Of a stretch of DNA of 64,000 nucleotides, positions 1 through 9,272 are shown piece after piece (position 1 is the first letter of the stretch; the number at the start of each line of letters is the position of its first letter). Made by a program: the position numbers and the translations under genes. Under the pieces are notes generated by a model. That model was given only the letters and a program-made list of their open reading frames with translations, did not search any database and had not been told where the DNA came from. The stretch is from Bacillota bacterium (GTDB taxonomy: Bacteria; Bacillota; Sulfobacillia; RBS10-35; JAJYVN01): positions 1 to 64,000 of the forward strand of contig JAJZMB010000099.1 of the NCBI GenBank assembly GCA_021803205.1, written 5' to 3'.

Positions 1-566
1 TTAAACGTGAAGCGCACCGTGGAAAGCGGCGGGATCGGAATGTTCAGCCCGGTGTCGGCGATGGTCAGGGTATGGGCCACGTTCTTGGGGTCCACCGCCT
101 GCACCGTCTGGCTCTTGGCCGTGGAGACGTCCCCGTTCACGGCGGACAGGACCGTCATCGCGCCGTCCACCGTGCCCTTGACCTTCTCATAACCGCTGGG
201 AATAGTGGCCGCGCCGTCGTCAAAGCAGCGGATCTCCGCGTGCACCGTCGCATTGGCGGGTATGGAGAAGTCGGCGGGAACGAATTCCGGGTAGCCTTTC
301 TTGCCGATCATCTTGCCTGTGACGATGCTGAGGTAGAGCCAGGTTTCGCCAGCACCTCCCGCCGGGCTCATACCCCCCGTCGCCGCCGGCCGCGCGGTGC
401 CCGCTGCCGTCTGCGTGCCCGAAGTTACGGCGGGACTCGCTGCGGCGGTGGTGACACTACCCCAAGCCGCGAGCGCGACGGCCGTACCCGTGGCGGCCCC
501 CAGCCCCAGTATGCGGCGACGGGACAGCATACGTCGGGACTCGACCTGCATCTGCGGATCCACCAT
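1..566 (-). CDS. Secreted cupredoxin-like protein, 3' end cut by window edge
   Basis: The frame opens with ATG at 564-566 and is still open at base 1, so about 188 codons of the N-terminal part are visible and the C-terminus lies outside the window. The N-terminus carries consecutive arginines followed by a hydrophobic stretch (LSRRRILGLGAATG, then an Ala-rich segment), which looks like a Tat-type or ordinary export signal. A Thr/Ala/Gly-rich linker follows. The visible C-terminal part contains KNVAHTLTIADTGLNIPIPP, resembling the strand with the first copper-ligand histidine in sulfocyanin-like cupredoxins. The second ligand loop (Cys/His/Met) would be in the missing part, so copper binding is inference. 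It is transcribed away from the EAL gene. A second blue-copper lipoprotein gene lies at 52312-52872 behind the terminal oxidase genes, which makes a role in respiratory electron transfer plausible. Confidence 0.6.
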   Translation of the reverse strand, partial: MVDPQMQVESRRMLSRRRILGLGAATGTAVALAAWGSVTTAAASPAVTSGTQTAAGTARPAATGGMSPAGGAGETWLYLSIVTGKMIGKKGYPEFVPADFSIPANATVHAEIRCFDDGAATIPSGYEKVKGTVDGAMTVLSAVNGDVSTAKSQTVQAVDPKNVAHTLTIADTGLNIPIPPLSTVRFTF

Positions 567-1214
567 TAACACCCCTTCGGGACCGCCTGCATCGGCAGCA
601 AAGCCGTGCGCGCGGACCCCGCCCGAACCCATCCGGAGTCTGCTCCTGCGGCGCAACCGGCCGCTACGGCCGAAAGGCCACGGCGGCCGATTCGATCTGG
701 GCGGGGCATGCGGACTGTGGCTGCTCGCGGGGTGGGTGGATCCGGGTGCCGCTTGGACGCCGCGGCGGTACGAACGGTCACAGGCGGACGGTCGCGCCGT
801 GGTAGACCATCCAGCCCCTCGACTCGCCCGGTCGCCCTCGCGCACTCCGGTGCAGAGGCGCCTGTGACCTGCGTGCTGCTGGCGTCTGGGCTCGTGCAGG
901 CGTTCACTGGCCTGTTTGCCAGGCATGATTGCTGCTTTCGCCGCGACGCCAGGCCGGCGTAACCTCGCCCTTGCCGGTCAGTGCTGGCCTGGTAGGATGA
1001 TCCGCCAGGGGGGCCCTCCATGGCGCGGAAGGCTGCCGTACCGCCTCGCGCCGCACCCGCGCAGGACCGCCGACAAAGGGGCGCGCGCCGTCGGATCCCG
1101 ATGAGGGCCGCAAATCTGCTTCAACCGATGTTGATGCCAACACCAAAGGCTAAAGAACGCCGCGTGCATGCCGATCTACTAAGTACACGCATCGGTGAGA
1201 GGGAGGTGCGGGTC
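567..1214. other. Divergent intergenic region
   Basis: About 650 bases separate the cupredoxin gene (leftward) from the preferred EAL start (rightward). Several frames are open here, as is usual at this base composition, but none shows a recognisable domain, a good ribosome binding site or protein-like composition. It presumably holds the two divergent promoters. I could not identify a riboswitch. Confidence 0.5.
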
Positions 1215-2523
1215 ATGCGGATCCGGCAAGAGACGCAGTCAAAAAACACCCATTTTTTCGGGGGGGGGGGGGGGTAATGTATTCCAGACACGGCGAGCGG
1301 CCATCCCCTTCTGCTTTGCCCCGTCGGCCTTCGCCGCATATACCACCCAGGCGCCATGGAACGTCCGGGGTGTCGCGATCGCGCACGTCGGACTGCGACC
1401 CCGCACTGTGCAGCGTCTCGGCGCTGAGGCCACGGGGGCACTCGCCTCCGCCCTCCACGCCATCCTGCAGGAGATCGTCCGCGGCCGTGACGCCCGAGGG
1501 ACGGTGGGCGCCCTCTTTCCAAGGAGCAGCGATCTGCTGGCTTTTGTCGCTCCTGAACATGCCTCGGCAGTGCTGGCTGCGGTGCGTGCCGCGGTTGTCG
1601 AATCCAGGGCGGGCTGTCCCTTGACAGCATTCGGGTTGGGTCGCGATGATCTCCGGCTGACCTCCCTCACCGTCCCACTACCCCTGCACGCCTCGGCCAC
1701 TGATGCCTTCAACGTTGTATGGCAGCATCTGACCATCGCGCGGGACCAGCCGGACGGAGACGGCAAGGTTGCGTGGAGCATGGAAGGGCTCGACGCCGAG
1801 GGAGGGCTCGGGGTGGCCGTCCAGCCTATCGTCTCCCTGCAGGAGCACGGAGTTCTCGGCTATGAAGCCCTGATCCGCGGCCCCACACACTCCCCGTACT
1901 CGTCTCCGGACGCCCTGTTCAGAGCCGCCCTGGACGCCGGACAACTGGATACCTTCGAAGCCCTGTGTCGGCAAACTGTGCTCTCCAGAGCCCCGGACGC
2001 GATTCCCAGACAGGCGCGCCTGTTCGTCAACGTCCATCCGCGGCGAGACCTGCGCGAAGTCGTCGCGGCTGTCGGACGGACCACCCTGCCGCCTTCCAGG
2101 CTTGTGCTCGAACTGAGCGAGCAGACCGTCTTCCGGGACCAACACCGCGTTGTGGACATGCTGGATCACTGCCGGCGCGCCGGATGCTCCGTGGCGTTGG
2201 ATGACGTGGGGACCGGATTCACCGGCCTACCCGTGCTGACCATGTACGCCTGGGACTATCTCAAGTTGGACAGGAGCCTCATCGCGCGCGCCGCCCGTAC
2301 GCGGGACGACCGGGAACTGCTGGGCTGCCTCGTCGCGTACGCACGGCGCACGGGTACGCGGATTATCGCGGAGGGTATCGAAGACGACCGCCAATTGGCG
2401 GTGTGCCGCCAGATGGGGGCGCGCTGGGGACAGGGCTTCCACCTGGGCGCTCCCGTACGTGTGGCGGATCCGGAGCTGCGGCGGACCCTCGACGTTCGCC
2501 ATGCTCCCGTGGACCAATCCTGA
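1195..2523 (+). CDS. EAL-domain cyclic-di-GMP phosphodiesterase, expression gated by a poly-G tract
   Basis: EAL proteins hydrolyse c-di-GMP to pGpG. Every catalytic motif is visible: YEALIRG (about residue 224), FVNVHP, LVLELSEQ, DDVGTG (about 336), YLKLDRS, IIAEGIED and WGQGF, so an active enzyme is expected. Roughly residues 45-160 lie before the EAL domain and could be a degenerate GGDEF domain; no GGDEF motif is present. The coordinates use the in-frame GTG at 1195, which lacks a Shine-Dalgarno sequence. The start with a good site (GGAGG at 1203-1207, then ATG at 1215) is one frame off: with the 15 G at 1260-1274 it reads five glycines and stops at TAA 1275. Removal of one G, or gain of two, joins that ATG to the EAL frame and gives a 435-residue protein. 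The FapA-like gene follows after 34 bases. Confidence 0.8.
   Translation: MRGRCGSCGSGKRRSQKTPIFSGGGGGNVFQTRRAAIPFCFAPSAFAAYTTQAPWNVRGVAIAHVGLRPRTVQRLGAEATGALASALHAILQEIVRGRDARGTVGALFPRSSDLLAFVAPEHASAVLAAVRAAVVESRAGCPLTAFGLGRDDLRLTSLTVPLPLHASATDAFNVVWQHLTIARDQPDGDGKVAWSMEGLDAEGGLGVAVQPIVSLQEHGVLGYEALIRGPTHSPYSSPDALFRAALDAGQLDTFEALCRQTVLSRAPDAIPRQARLFVNVHPRRDLREVVAAVGRTTLPPSRLVLELSEQTVFRDQHRVVDMLDHCRRAGCSVALDDVGTGFTGLPVLTMYAWDYLKLDRSLIARAARTRDDRELLGCLVAYARRTGTRIIAEGIEDDRQLAVCRQMGARWGQGFHLGAPVRVADPELRRTLDVRHAPVDQS
1260..1274 (+). repeat. Homopolymer of 15 G inside the EAL gene 5' end
   Basis: Fifteen consecutive G, preceded by A6 (1241-1246) and T6 (1253-1258). It sits between the well-spaced Shine-Dalgarno/ATG (1203-1217) and the EAL reading frame. 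At 15 G the ATG frame stops immediately after the tract. At 14 or 17 G it continues into the EAL domain. Long G tracts of this kind are typical contingency (phase-variation) sites and also a common assembly-error site. Confidence 0.85.
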
Positions 2524-2557
2524 GCGTCCGCAACCAGTCACCGGGGGGATCCTACAG

Positions 2558-4363
2558 ATGCTTGCCTTTTGGAGCCGGGCCCGCCGCAAGACCGGCCCCG
2601 CCCAGACGGAAGCGGTATCGGAACCGCATGGGTCGCAAGCAGGAGCCGAGCATTCCGCCGCCGAGGTGGCCGGGGCCACGCCCGAGATAGCGGACGGAGC
2701 GGTCTGGGTCGAGGCCGGCGTGCTGCATGCGCGCAACCCCCAAGGACTCGGCCGCTGGCCCACCGTGATCGTCCCTCCCGACGGGGGATATGAATTAGTG
2801 ATCAACGGTGAACCCCGCACCGGCGAGGTGGTGCTACGGGCCGAAGACCGAATGGAACTGAAGTGCCGGGTCAGCGAAACACCCGGTTACGCGACCGTGG
2901 ACGTGACCGAGGCCGCCATGGCGGCCGAGGTCACGGTCCACCCGGGGCAGTACGTGCGCTACGGGGTCGCCGACGCTCCACCGACGGACCGACTGGATCT
3001 CCAGACCATAGAGTTGCGAGAGAGTCAGCCGCGGAACCTCACCGCGGCCGACGTGCGGGCCGCCCTGCGGGAAGCCCGGGTGTCGACCGGGATATCCGAG
3101 GAGCGGATTCACCAGGCGTTGCGGGCACCGGGAACGCCAGTCCTGGTAGCCCGAGGGCGTCCGCCTATCCCAGGCCGGGCCGCGGGTGTATGGACCCATA
3201 CACACGCGGAAGTCGGGTCCGGTACCGAGGCGCGCGCCTGTTCACCCGCCACCGCTTCCGCACATAGCCGCCCCTTCGTCGAGGCGGGCGAGCCGGTGGC
3301 GCAACTGACCCCCGGCGACCCGGCGGTGGCGGGGCAAACGGTACGGGGCGAGGAGGTTACCCCGCAGCAGCCTTGGCAACCCGCGCTGATCGCTGGCCCG
3401 GGCACGTTGCTGAGCGCCGACGGCTGCACGTTGATCGCCGCGCTATCGGGTCATCCGGTCGTCAAGATCGACACCGAGGCCGAACGCATCTACGCGACCG
3501 TCCAGCCCGAAAGGCAGATCCCCGGTGACATGGATGGCACCACGGGCGACATCACCTGCGACGGCGACGTCTGGGTTGGGGGCAGCCTGCAGTCTGGACG
3601 CACGCTGCTGGCCACGGGCAATGCGGAGGTGGCCGGACATGTGCTCCAAGCGCGCATCACGGCCGGGGGTGGCATATGGATCTGTGGCGGCGCGGTGAAC
3701 GCGCTGCTGACCGCTGGCGGGCCCGGCCTGGCCTATGCCCGAGCGCTTGTACTGTGCGAAGAACTGATGCGCACCATCAGCGCCACAGCTCCCCCTGCTG
3801 ACGGCAGCCGCCGCCCCGCAGCCATCGCGGCGCGATTGCGCCAAGAGCTGGCGGGAACCGACGTGCCCCTGGATCCAGAAGTCGAAGCGCTCGCCGATTG
3901 GCTGGAACCCTTCTCCCACTCGGCAACCCTGAACAATAGCTGGTCGGGCGGCGGAGGTCAGGATCTGGCCAAACGCGCAGAACTTGCGCTCGCGCGGATG
4001 CGCGAGGTCCTGAACCGTCCCGGCGATTGCACCGTCCGCCACCTGGACAACACGCGGATCGAAGCGACAGGCAATGTGCTCATCGGCGAGGCGGGGGCGG
4101 TGCGCAGCCACGTCACGACGCTGGGCGAGGTGCGGGCCAGCGGCGCGTTCCGCGGCGGAACGATCTGGGCTTTGCGCGGTGCCCGCCTCAGTTCGGTGGG
4201 AGGCGGGGAAGACACGCGCACCCGGGTCGAAATCGGTCCGCACGCACGGTTCCAGGCCACGGAAGTGCGACCGGGAACGGTGGTGCTGCGAAGCGGCGCG
4301 ATCGTGCGCCGCTTCGCAGCACCGGCTCACGAAGTGGTCATTGCACCGGAGGTGGCGCGATGA
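2558..4363 (+). CDS. FapA/DUF342-family polymer-forming protein
   Basis: A 601-residue protein of the FapA (DUF342) family, named after a flagellar assembly protein but mostly of unknown biochemical role. The N-terminal ~100 residues are variable. The middle contains the family region with VEAGEPVAQLTPGDP and GDMDGTTGDITCDGDVWVGG. A right-handed beta-helix-like repeat of short Gly/Val-rich strands follows (LQSGRTLLATGNAEVAGHVL, then ITAGGGIWICGGAV) and resumes after a helical insertion with RIEATGNVLIGEAGAV and a C-terminal strand series. The chosen ATG at 2558 follows the run GGGGGG at a workable distance; an in-frame start further left would overlap the EAL gene. The close spacing to the EAL phosphodiesterase suggests co-transcription. 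No flagellar genes occur in the window, so a flagellar job is not supported here. Confidence 0.75.
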   Translation: MLAFWSRARRKTGPAQTEAVSEPHGSQAGAEHSAAEVAGATPEIADGAVWVEAGVLHARNPQGLGRWPTVIVPPDGGYELVINGEPRTGEVVLRAEDRMELKCRVSETPGYATVDVTEAAMAAEVTVHPGQYVRYGVADAPPTDRLDLQTIELRESQPRNLTAADVRAALREARVSTGISEERIHQALRAPGTPVLVARGRPPIPGRAAGVWTHTHAEVGSGTEARACSPATASAHSRPFVEAGEPVAQLTPGDPAVAGQTVRGEEVTPQQPWQPALIAGPGTLLSADGCTLIAALSGHPVVKIDTEAERIYATVQPERQIPGDMDGTTGDITCDGDVWVGGSLQSGRTLLATGNAEVAGHVLQARITAGGGIWICGGAVNALLTAGGPGLAYARALVLCEELMRTISATAPPADGSRRPAAIAARLRQELAGTDVPLDPEVEALADWLEPFSHSATLNNSWSGGGGQDLAKRAELALARMREVLNRPGDCTVRHLDNTRIEATGNVLIGEAGAVRSHVTTLGEVRASGAFRGGTIWALRGARLSSVGGGEDTRTRVEIGPHARFQATEVRPGTVVLRSGAIVRRFAAPAHEVVIAPEVAR

Positions 4364-4684
4364 AGGCGAACCCGGTCCCGGGAGCCGTGGTGCGTGCAGC
4401 CGCAGGGCGGGCCGCCCGCGATCGGCATAATCGCGGTGTCACCGCTGCCGGCAGGCTCCTGTGGGCGTCCCTCAGGGCGACACGGCGGTACCACGAAGCC
4501 GTGCTGCGACCCACTCCGGCCGATGGGCCGGAGGTGCTCCCCACTTCCCGGCAGGGGCGGGGTTGCGCGAACACTGGAATACGTACCGTGCACGGGTCAA
4601 CGCCAATCAGCCCGCGCGTCTCCACCCTGTTGCCATCGCGGCGTGGGGAGCGTACCCTGCCCCTGTCCCCAGCCAACCGGAGTA

Positions 4685-4710
<26 letters not shown>
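4360..4710 (+). CDS. Possible small basic protein, unrecognised
   Basis: An open frame of 116 codons whose ATG overlaps the stop of the FapA-like gene (ATGA at 4360-4363), with GGAGG at 4348-4352 seven bases before it. That arrangement would allow translational coupling. The predicted product is Arg/Ala/Pro-rich, has no membrane segment or known motif, and its last codons overlap the 3' end of trpB on the other strand. It may be a chance frame in GC-rich DNA. Otherwise the stretch 4364-4684 holds only a short hairpin (TCCGGCC/GGCCGGA, 4515-4532) between the convergent genes. Confidence 0.25.
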
Positions 4711-5908
<1,198 letters not shown>

Positions 5909-5937
5909 CAGCCGCATCCCTCCAAAAAGGCCGGCCC

Positions 5938-6570
5938 TCACGCCCGGTCGTGCGCCGCGACCAGTTGCGCGCGGCCCTCTTCCCAGCGCCGCACCGCCTC
6001 GCAGAACAGACTGATCCGGCTGGGATCCTTGCGTCCGCCGACCTCCACCCCGCTGGACACATCTACTCCGAAGGGCAGCGCGGCATCGCAGGCAGCCGCC
6101 ACATTGGCCGGGGTGAGGCCCCCGCCGAGCAGCATCGGGGCCGCGAGGTGCAGGCCGTGCGCCCGTCCCCAGTCCCACTGCCGCCCGGCGCCCCCGGACC
6201 GGCCGGCGTGCGGCTCCACCAAGACCCAGTCCGCGGCCAGCGGCGCCGGGTCCTCCAGATTCCAGGCCGCGATGAGCGGAAAGTCCGCGCGCAGCGCCTC
6301 CCGGTAGTCCTCCGGTTCGCGCCCGTGCAACTGGACCGCGTCACACCCGACCGCGCGGACGGCGATCCGCACCTCCTCCAGCGGTTGGTCGAGGAAGACG
6401 CCAACCGCCAGAACCCCTGCCGGCACCGCCCGTCGCAGCCGGGCCGCCTCATCGAGACCAAGGGTCCGGCGGTGCCCGGGTGCCAGGATCATGCCGATCG
6501 CGGAGGCGCCGGCGGCAGCCGCAGCGGCCACATCCTCGGCGCGGCGGCAGCCGCAGATCTTAATGAACAT
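5938..6570 (-). CDS. trpF: Phosphoribosylanthranilate isomerase
   Basis: TrpF converts phosphoribosylanthranilate to CdRP, the third step from chorismate to tryptophan. The 210-residue protein begins with the family signature FIKICG (catalytic cysteine) and contains [23 protein letters not shown] and GVDVSSGVE, the last with the conserved aspartate. The start at 6570 is chosen because FIKICG normally lies at the very N-terminus. The same frame is open for about 80 more codons upstream, to 6810, but that sequence has no family similarity. The gap of about 220 bases to trpC is unusually long for this otherwise tight operon. Confidence 0.93.
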   Translation of the reverse strand: MFIKICGCRRAEDVAAAAAAGASAIGMILAPGHRRTLGLDEAARLRRAVPAGVLAVGVFLDQPLEEVRIAVRAVGCDAVQLHGREPEDYREALRADFPLIAAWNLEDPAPLAADWVLVEPHAGRSGGAGRQWDWGRAHGLHLAAPMLLGGGLTPANVAAACDAALPFGVDVSSGVEVGGRKDPSRISLFCEAVRRWEEGRAQLVAAHDRA

Positions 6571-6791
6571 GGACGACCGCCACACCGTGGTCGGGGATGG
6601 AGGCAGGCAGGGCGCCGCGGGCATCGGGGCCGTTATCGCGGTGGGGGAAACCGCCCGCACCGGCCGGGCGCGTGCATCCAGAGCCCATTCCGCGCCTGCC
6701 GGCACCTGCGCCAACGCCGCCGCCACCGGTCCCCCGGAGCACCGGTGCCCTTGGTTTGCCCGGCCATACGGCTCGCGCCATTCCTCCTCGG

Positions 6792-7697
6792 TCACCCATC
6801 CGTCCGCCACTCCCCATCCGCCTCGCCTCCGCCTGCGTCCGCCGGCCCGTGGCGGCCCACTGCCGGGCCGGCCCCGACCGCGCGGGCCGGTGGAACGCCC
6901 GCCGACGTTAGCGCCCGCACCGCCGCCTCGGGGTTCGCGGCCCGCACCAGCGACTCCCCCACCAGGATGGCCCGAACCCCGGCCGCATACAGCCCGGCCG
7001 TGTCCGCGGGACCGGAGATGCCGCTCAGCGCCGCGACCGTCCGCCCGGCGGCCGCCGCGCGCGGGGCCAGGCGCCGCGAGGTGGCCCGGTCCACCTCGAA
7101 GCTGCGTAGGTCGCGGTTGTTGATCCCGATCACGCGCGCAGGCGTGGCGAGGGCGATATCCAGCTCCGCCTCCGTGTGCACCTCCACAAAGGGCTCGACG
7201 CCGAGGTCGAGGCAGAGCCCGACGAACTCGGCGGTACGCTGCCCCAAAACGACCACCAGAAGCAGGACGGCGTCGGCACCCATCATCGCCGTCTCATACA
7301 CCTGCCAGGGATCGACCAGGAACTCCTTGCGCAGCGTGGGCAGGCCGGAAGCCGCCCGCGCCCGACCCAGGTCCTCCGGCCGCGCATGGAAGAAGTCCGG
7401 TTCTGTCAGCACCGACAGGGCGGCCGCCCCGCCGCGGGCGTACCGCGCCGCGAGCTCCGTGGGATCGAGGTCGGCCCGCAGGTCCCCGCGGGCCGGCGAC
7501 ACCCGCTTGACCTCCGCGATCACGGCCAGGCGGCCGGGCGGGGCTCCGGCCAGGGCGGCCGCGAACGGCCGCGCATCACGGGATGCCGACGCGGCGCACC
7601 GCGCGATATCGCGCAGCGGCAGGTCGGCCTGGGCACGGGCCACGGCGGCGCGGCGCGCCTCCACGATACGCGGCAAAAAGGCAGCGGCGCCGCTCAT
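6792..7697 (-). CDS. trpC: Indole-3-glycerol-phosphate synthase
   Basis: TrpC closes the indole ring, making indole-3-glycerol phosphate from CdRP. The 301-residue (beta/alpha)8 protein shows EVKRVSPARG with the catalytic lysine, LRKEFLVDPWQVYE, GADAVLLLV, GINNRDLRSFEVD and SGISGP. It is about 30-40 residues longer than usual at the C-terminus, where a Pro/Gly/Ala-rich tail has no known role. The ATG at 7697 overlaps the trpD stop by four bases (ATGA), so the two are probably translationally coupled. It is a separate gene, not fused to trpF as in enteric bacteria. Confidence 0.94.
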   Translation of the reverse strand: MSGAAAFLPRIVEARRAAVARAQADLPLRDIARCAASASRDARPFAAALAGAPPGRLAVIAEVKRVSPARGDLRADLDPTELAARYARGGAAALSVLTEPDFFHARPEDLGRARAASGLPTLRKEFLVDPWQVYETAMMGADAVLLLVVVLGQRTAEFVGLCLDLGVEPFVEVHTEAELDIALATPARVIGINNRDLRSFEVDRATSRRLAPRAAAAGRTVAALSGISGPADTAGLYAAGVRAILVGESLVRAANPEAAVRALTSAGVPPARAVGAGPAVGRHGPADAGGGEADGEWRTDG

Positions 7698-8734
7698 CCG
7701 ACCGCCCCCGCCGCCCGCTGCGTGAAGGCGCGGAGCGCGGCCAGCCGCCCCAGCGCCCGCCCGTCGTCGATGGCCTGCCGCGCCAGCATGACCCCCGCGG
7801 CCATGTCCGGCACCGCATCCGCCGCCACGAAGGCGGCGGCCGCATTCAGGCAGACCACGTCGCGGCACGGCCCCGCAGCGCCTTCCAGCACCGCCTGGGC
7901 GATCGCCGCGTTCTCCTCCGCACTCCCGCCGCGGAGCGCCTCCGGTGCGGCCCGCTCCAGTCCCGCCGCCTCCGGGGTGATCTCGTAGACCGCCGGCCCG
8001 GCCGTGCCGCCGCCGGTATCCGCGACGCGCGTCGGGCCGCAGAGGGTGATCTCGTCCAATCCGTCCGAGCCGTGGACCACCAGGGCGCGACGGGTACCAA
8101 GGCGCCGCAGCGCCTCCGCGATGGGCTCCACCAGGCGGGACTCGGGGACCCCGATCACCTGCACCTGGGCGCCGGCCGGGTTGCACAGGGGACCGAGGAG
8201 GTTGAAGATCGTGCGAAAGCCCAGCTCGCGCCGCGGCTGCGCGGCATGGCGCATCGCCGGGTGGTGGCGCAGGGCGAAGAGGAAGGCGATCCCGACCTCG
8301 TCGAGGCACCGACCGACCGCCGCCGGGTCCAGGTCCACCCGGACGCCCAGGGCCTCCAGGACGTCGGCGCTGCCCGCCCGGCTTGAGGCGGCGCGATTGC
8401 CGTGTTTGGCCACGGCCAGCCCTCCCCCGGCGACGACGAAGGCCGCAGTGGTGGAGATGTTGAACGTCCCGGCGCCGTCGCCGCCGGTTCCGCAGGTGTC
8501 CACCAGCAGGCCACGGCGGCTGCGCACGGGCGTGCCGAAGGCCCGCATGGCACGGGCACAGCCCACGATCTCCTCCACGGTCTCGCCGCGGCAGCGCAAC
8601 GCCGCCAGGAATCCGCCGATCTGGGCGGGTGTCGCCTCCCCCGCCATGATGCTCCGCGTCGCCTCCTCCGCCTCCTCCGCCGTGAGGTGAGCACCAGCGG
8701 AGAGTTTGGCCAGGAACGTTTGCACAGGGTCCAC
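7694..8734 (-). CDS. trpD: Anthranilate phosphoribosyltransferase
   Basis: TrpD transfers phosphoribose from PRPP to anthranilate. The 346-residue protein carries the glycine-rich PRPP loop DTCGTGGDGAGTFNIST, then AKHGNRAASSRAGSADVLEA with the anthranilate-site residues, and a downstream ALVVHGSDGLDE. A GTG start at 8734 follows GAGGGGAG closely; a second GTG nine bases later is an alternative. It overlaps trpC by four bases. Upstream, 538 bases without a gene separate it from trpG and contain two copies of a dispersed repeat. Confidence 0.94.
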   Translation of the reverse strand: MDPVQTFLAKLSAGAHLTAEEAEEATRSIMAGEATPAQIGGFLAALRCRGETVEEIVGCARAMRAFGTPVRSRRGLLVDTCGTGGDGAGTFNISTTAAFVVAGGGLAVAKHGNRAASSRAGSADVLEALGVRVDLDPAAVGRCLDEVGIAFLFALRHHPAMRHAAQPRRELGFRTIFNLLGPLCNPAGAQVQVIGVPESRLVEPIAEALRRLGTRRALVVHGSDGLDEITLCGPTRVADTGGGTAGPAVYEITPEAAGLERAAPEALRGGSAEENAAIAQAVLEGAAGPCRDVVCLNAAAAFVAADAVPDMAAGVMLARQAIDDGRALGRLAALRAFTQRAAGAVG

Positions 8735-8963
8735 TCCCCTCAGGTTGCAGTACCTGGGCGCGCGATGCCCCGCTGGCGCGACCGAATCCCGGGAGCGGTC
8801 CTGCGGCGGTCGCGCGGCGGCAGGTTTGCCCCCTGTTGCCGAAACTCCGCCGATGGTTGGCGCCGCACCAGTCCAGGCGCCGCCACGCGCTCGGGCGGGC
8901 CCCGCCCGGACCGGACCGCCGTCATCGCCGGAGTACGTCCCCGCGTCCGCCGGCCCAGTCCAC

Positions 8964-9067
8964 CCTAGGTGGCCGCTGCAAAGTCCGCTTTTGCGAGGCC
9001 ACTGCTCCGATATCCCTTATCCCCCAAGGGTCCACGATTCTCGGCCGGTGCGGAAACCGATTCTTGC
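8964..9067. repeat. Dispersed ~105-bp repeat, copy 1 (trpG-trpD gap)
   Basis: This stretch recurs, diverged, at 9170-9266 and 28361-28462 and in inverted orientation at 35079-35183. Shared blocks include GTGGCCNCTGCA, CTTTTGCG, ACTGCTCCG, CCCTTNTCNCCCAA and GGTCCACG. By eye it is roughly 80% identical to the copy at 35079. No reading frame is conserved between copies. It is non-coding and lies inside the trp operon. Confidence 0.7.
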
Positions 9068-9169
9068 AGCACCGTCCCAAGGCCTCCGGCCCCACTGCCC
9101 GAGGGTGCCGAGCAATCGCCCAGCAGAGTCCTCGGGACACAGGTGCCACCCCCAGATGTACCCAGGCAG

Positions 9170-9266
9170 CAGCCGCGAATGTTCGCTTCTGCGCGGCCGC
9201 TGCTCCGAAGCCCCTTTTCCCCCAAGAGCCCACGGCTCGCGGTCGGGGCGGAGTCCGACTCCCGCA
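9170..9266. repeat. Dispersed ~105-bp repeat, copy 2 (trpG-trpD gap)
   Basis: Same orientation as copy 1, about 200 bases away. Matching blocks include CGCTTCTGCGCGGCCGCTG, CTGCTCCGAAGCCCCTT and TCCCCCAAGAGCCCACG. The DNA between copies 1 and 2 contains no gene. On the minus strand it has a T-box-like string (see rejected items). The remainder of 8735-9272 holds nothing I recognise. Confidence 0.65.
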
Positions 9267-9272
9267 CCACCC

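Noticed and set aside
566-1021. Minus-strand frame of 151 codons next to the cupredoxin gene
   Set aside because: Overlaps the cupredoxin start, has no motif and the Arg/Pro/Ala-rich composition of a chance GC-rich frame.
9135-9160. T-box-like string GGGTGGCACC on the minus strand between the two repeat copies in the trpG-trpD gap
   Set aside because: There is no T-run, no stem I region and no specifier context; ten bases can match by chance in this composition.
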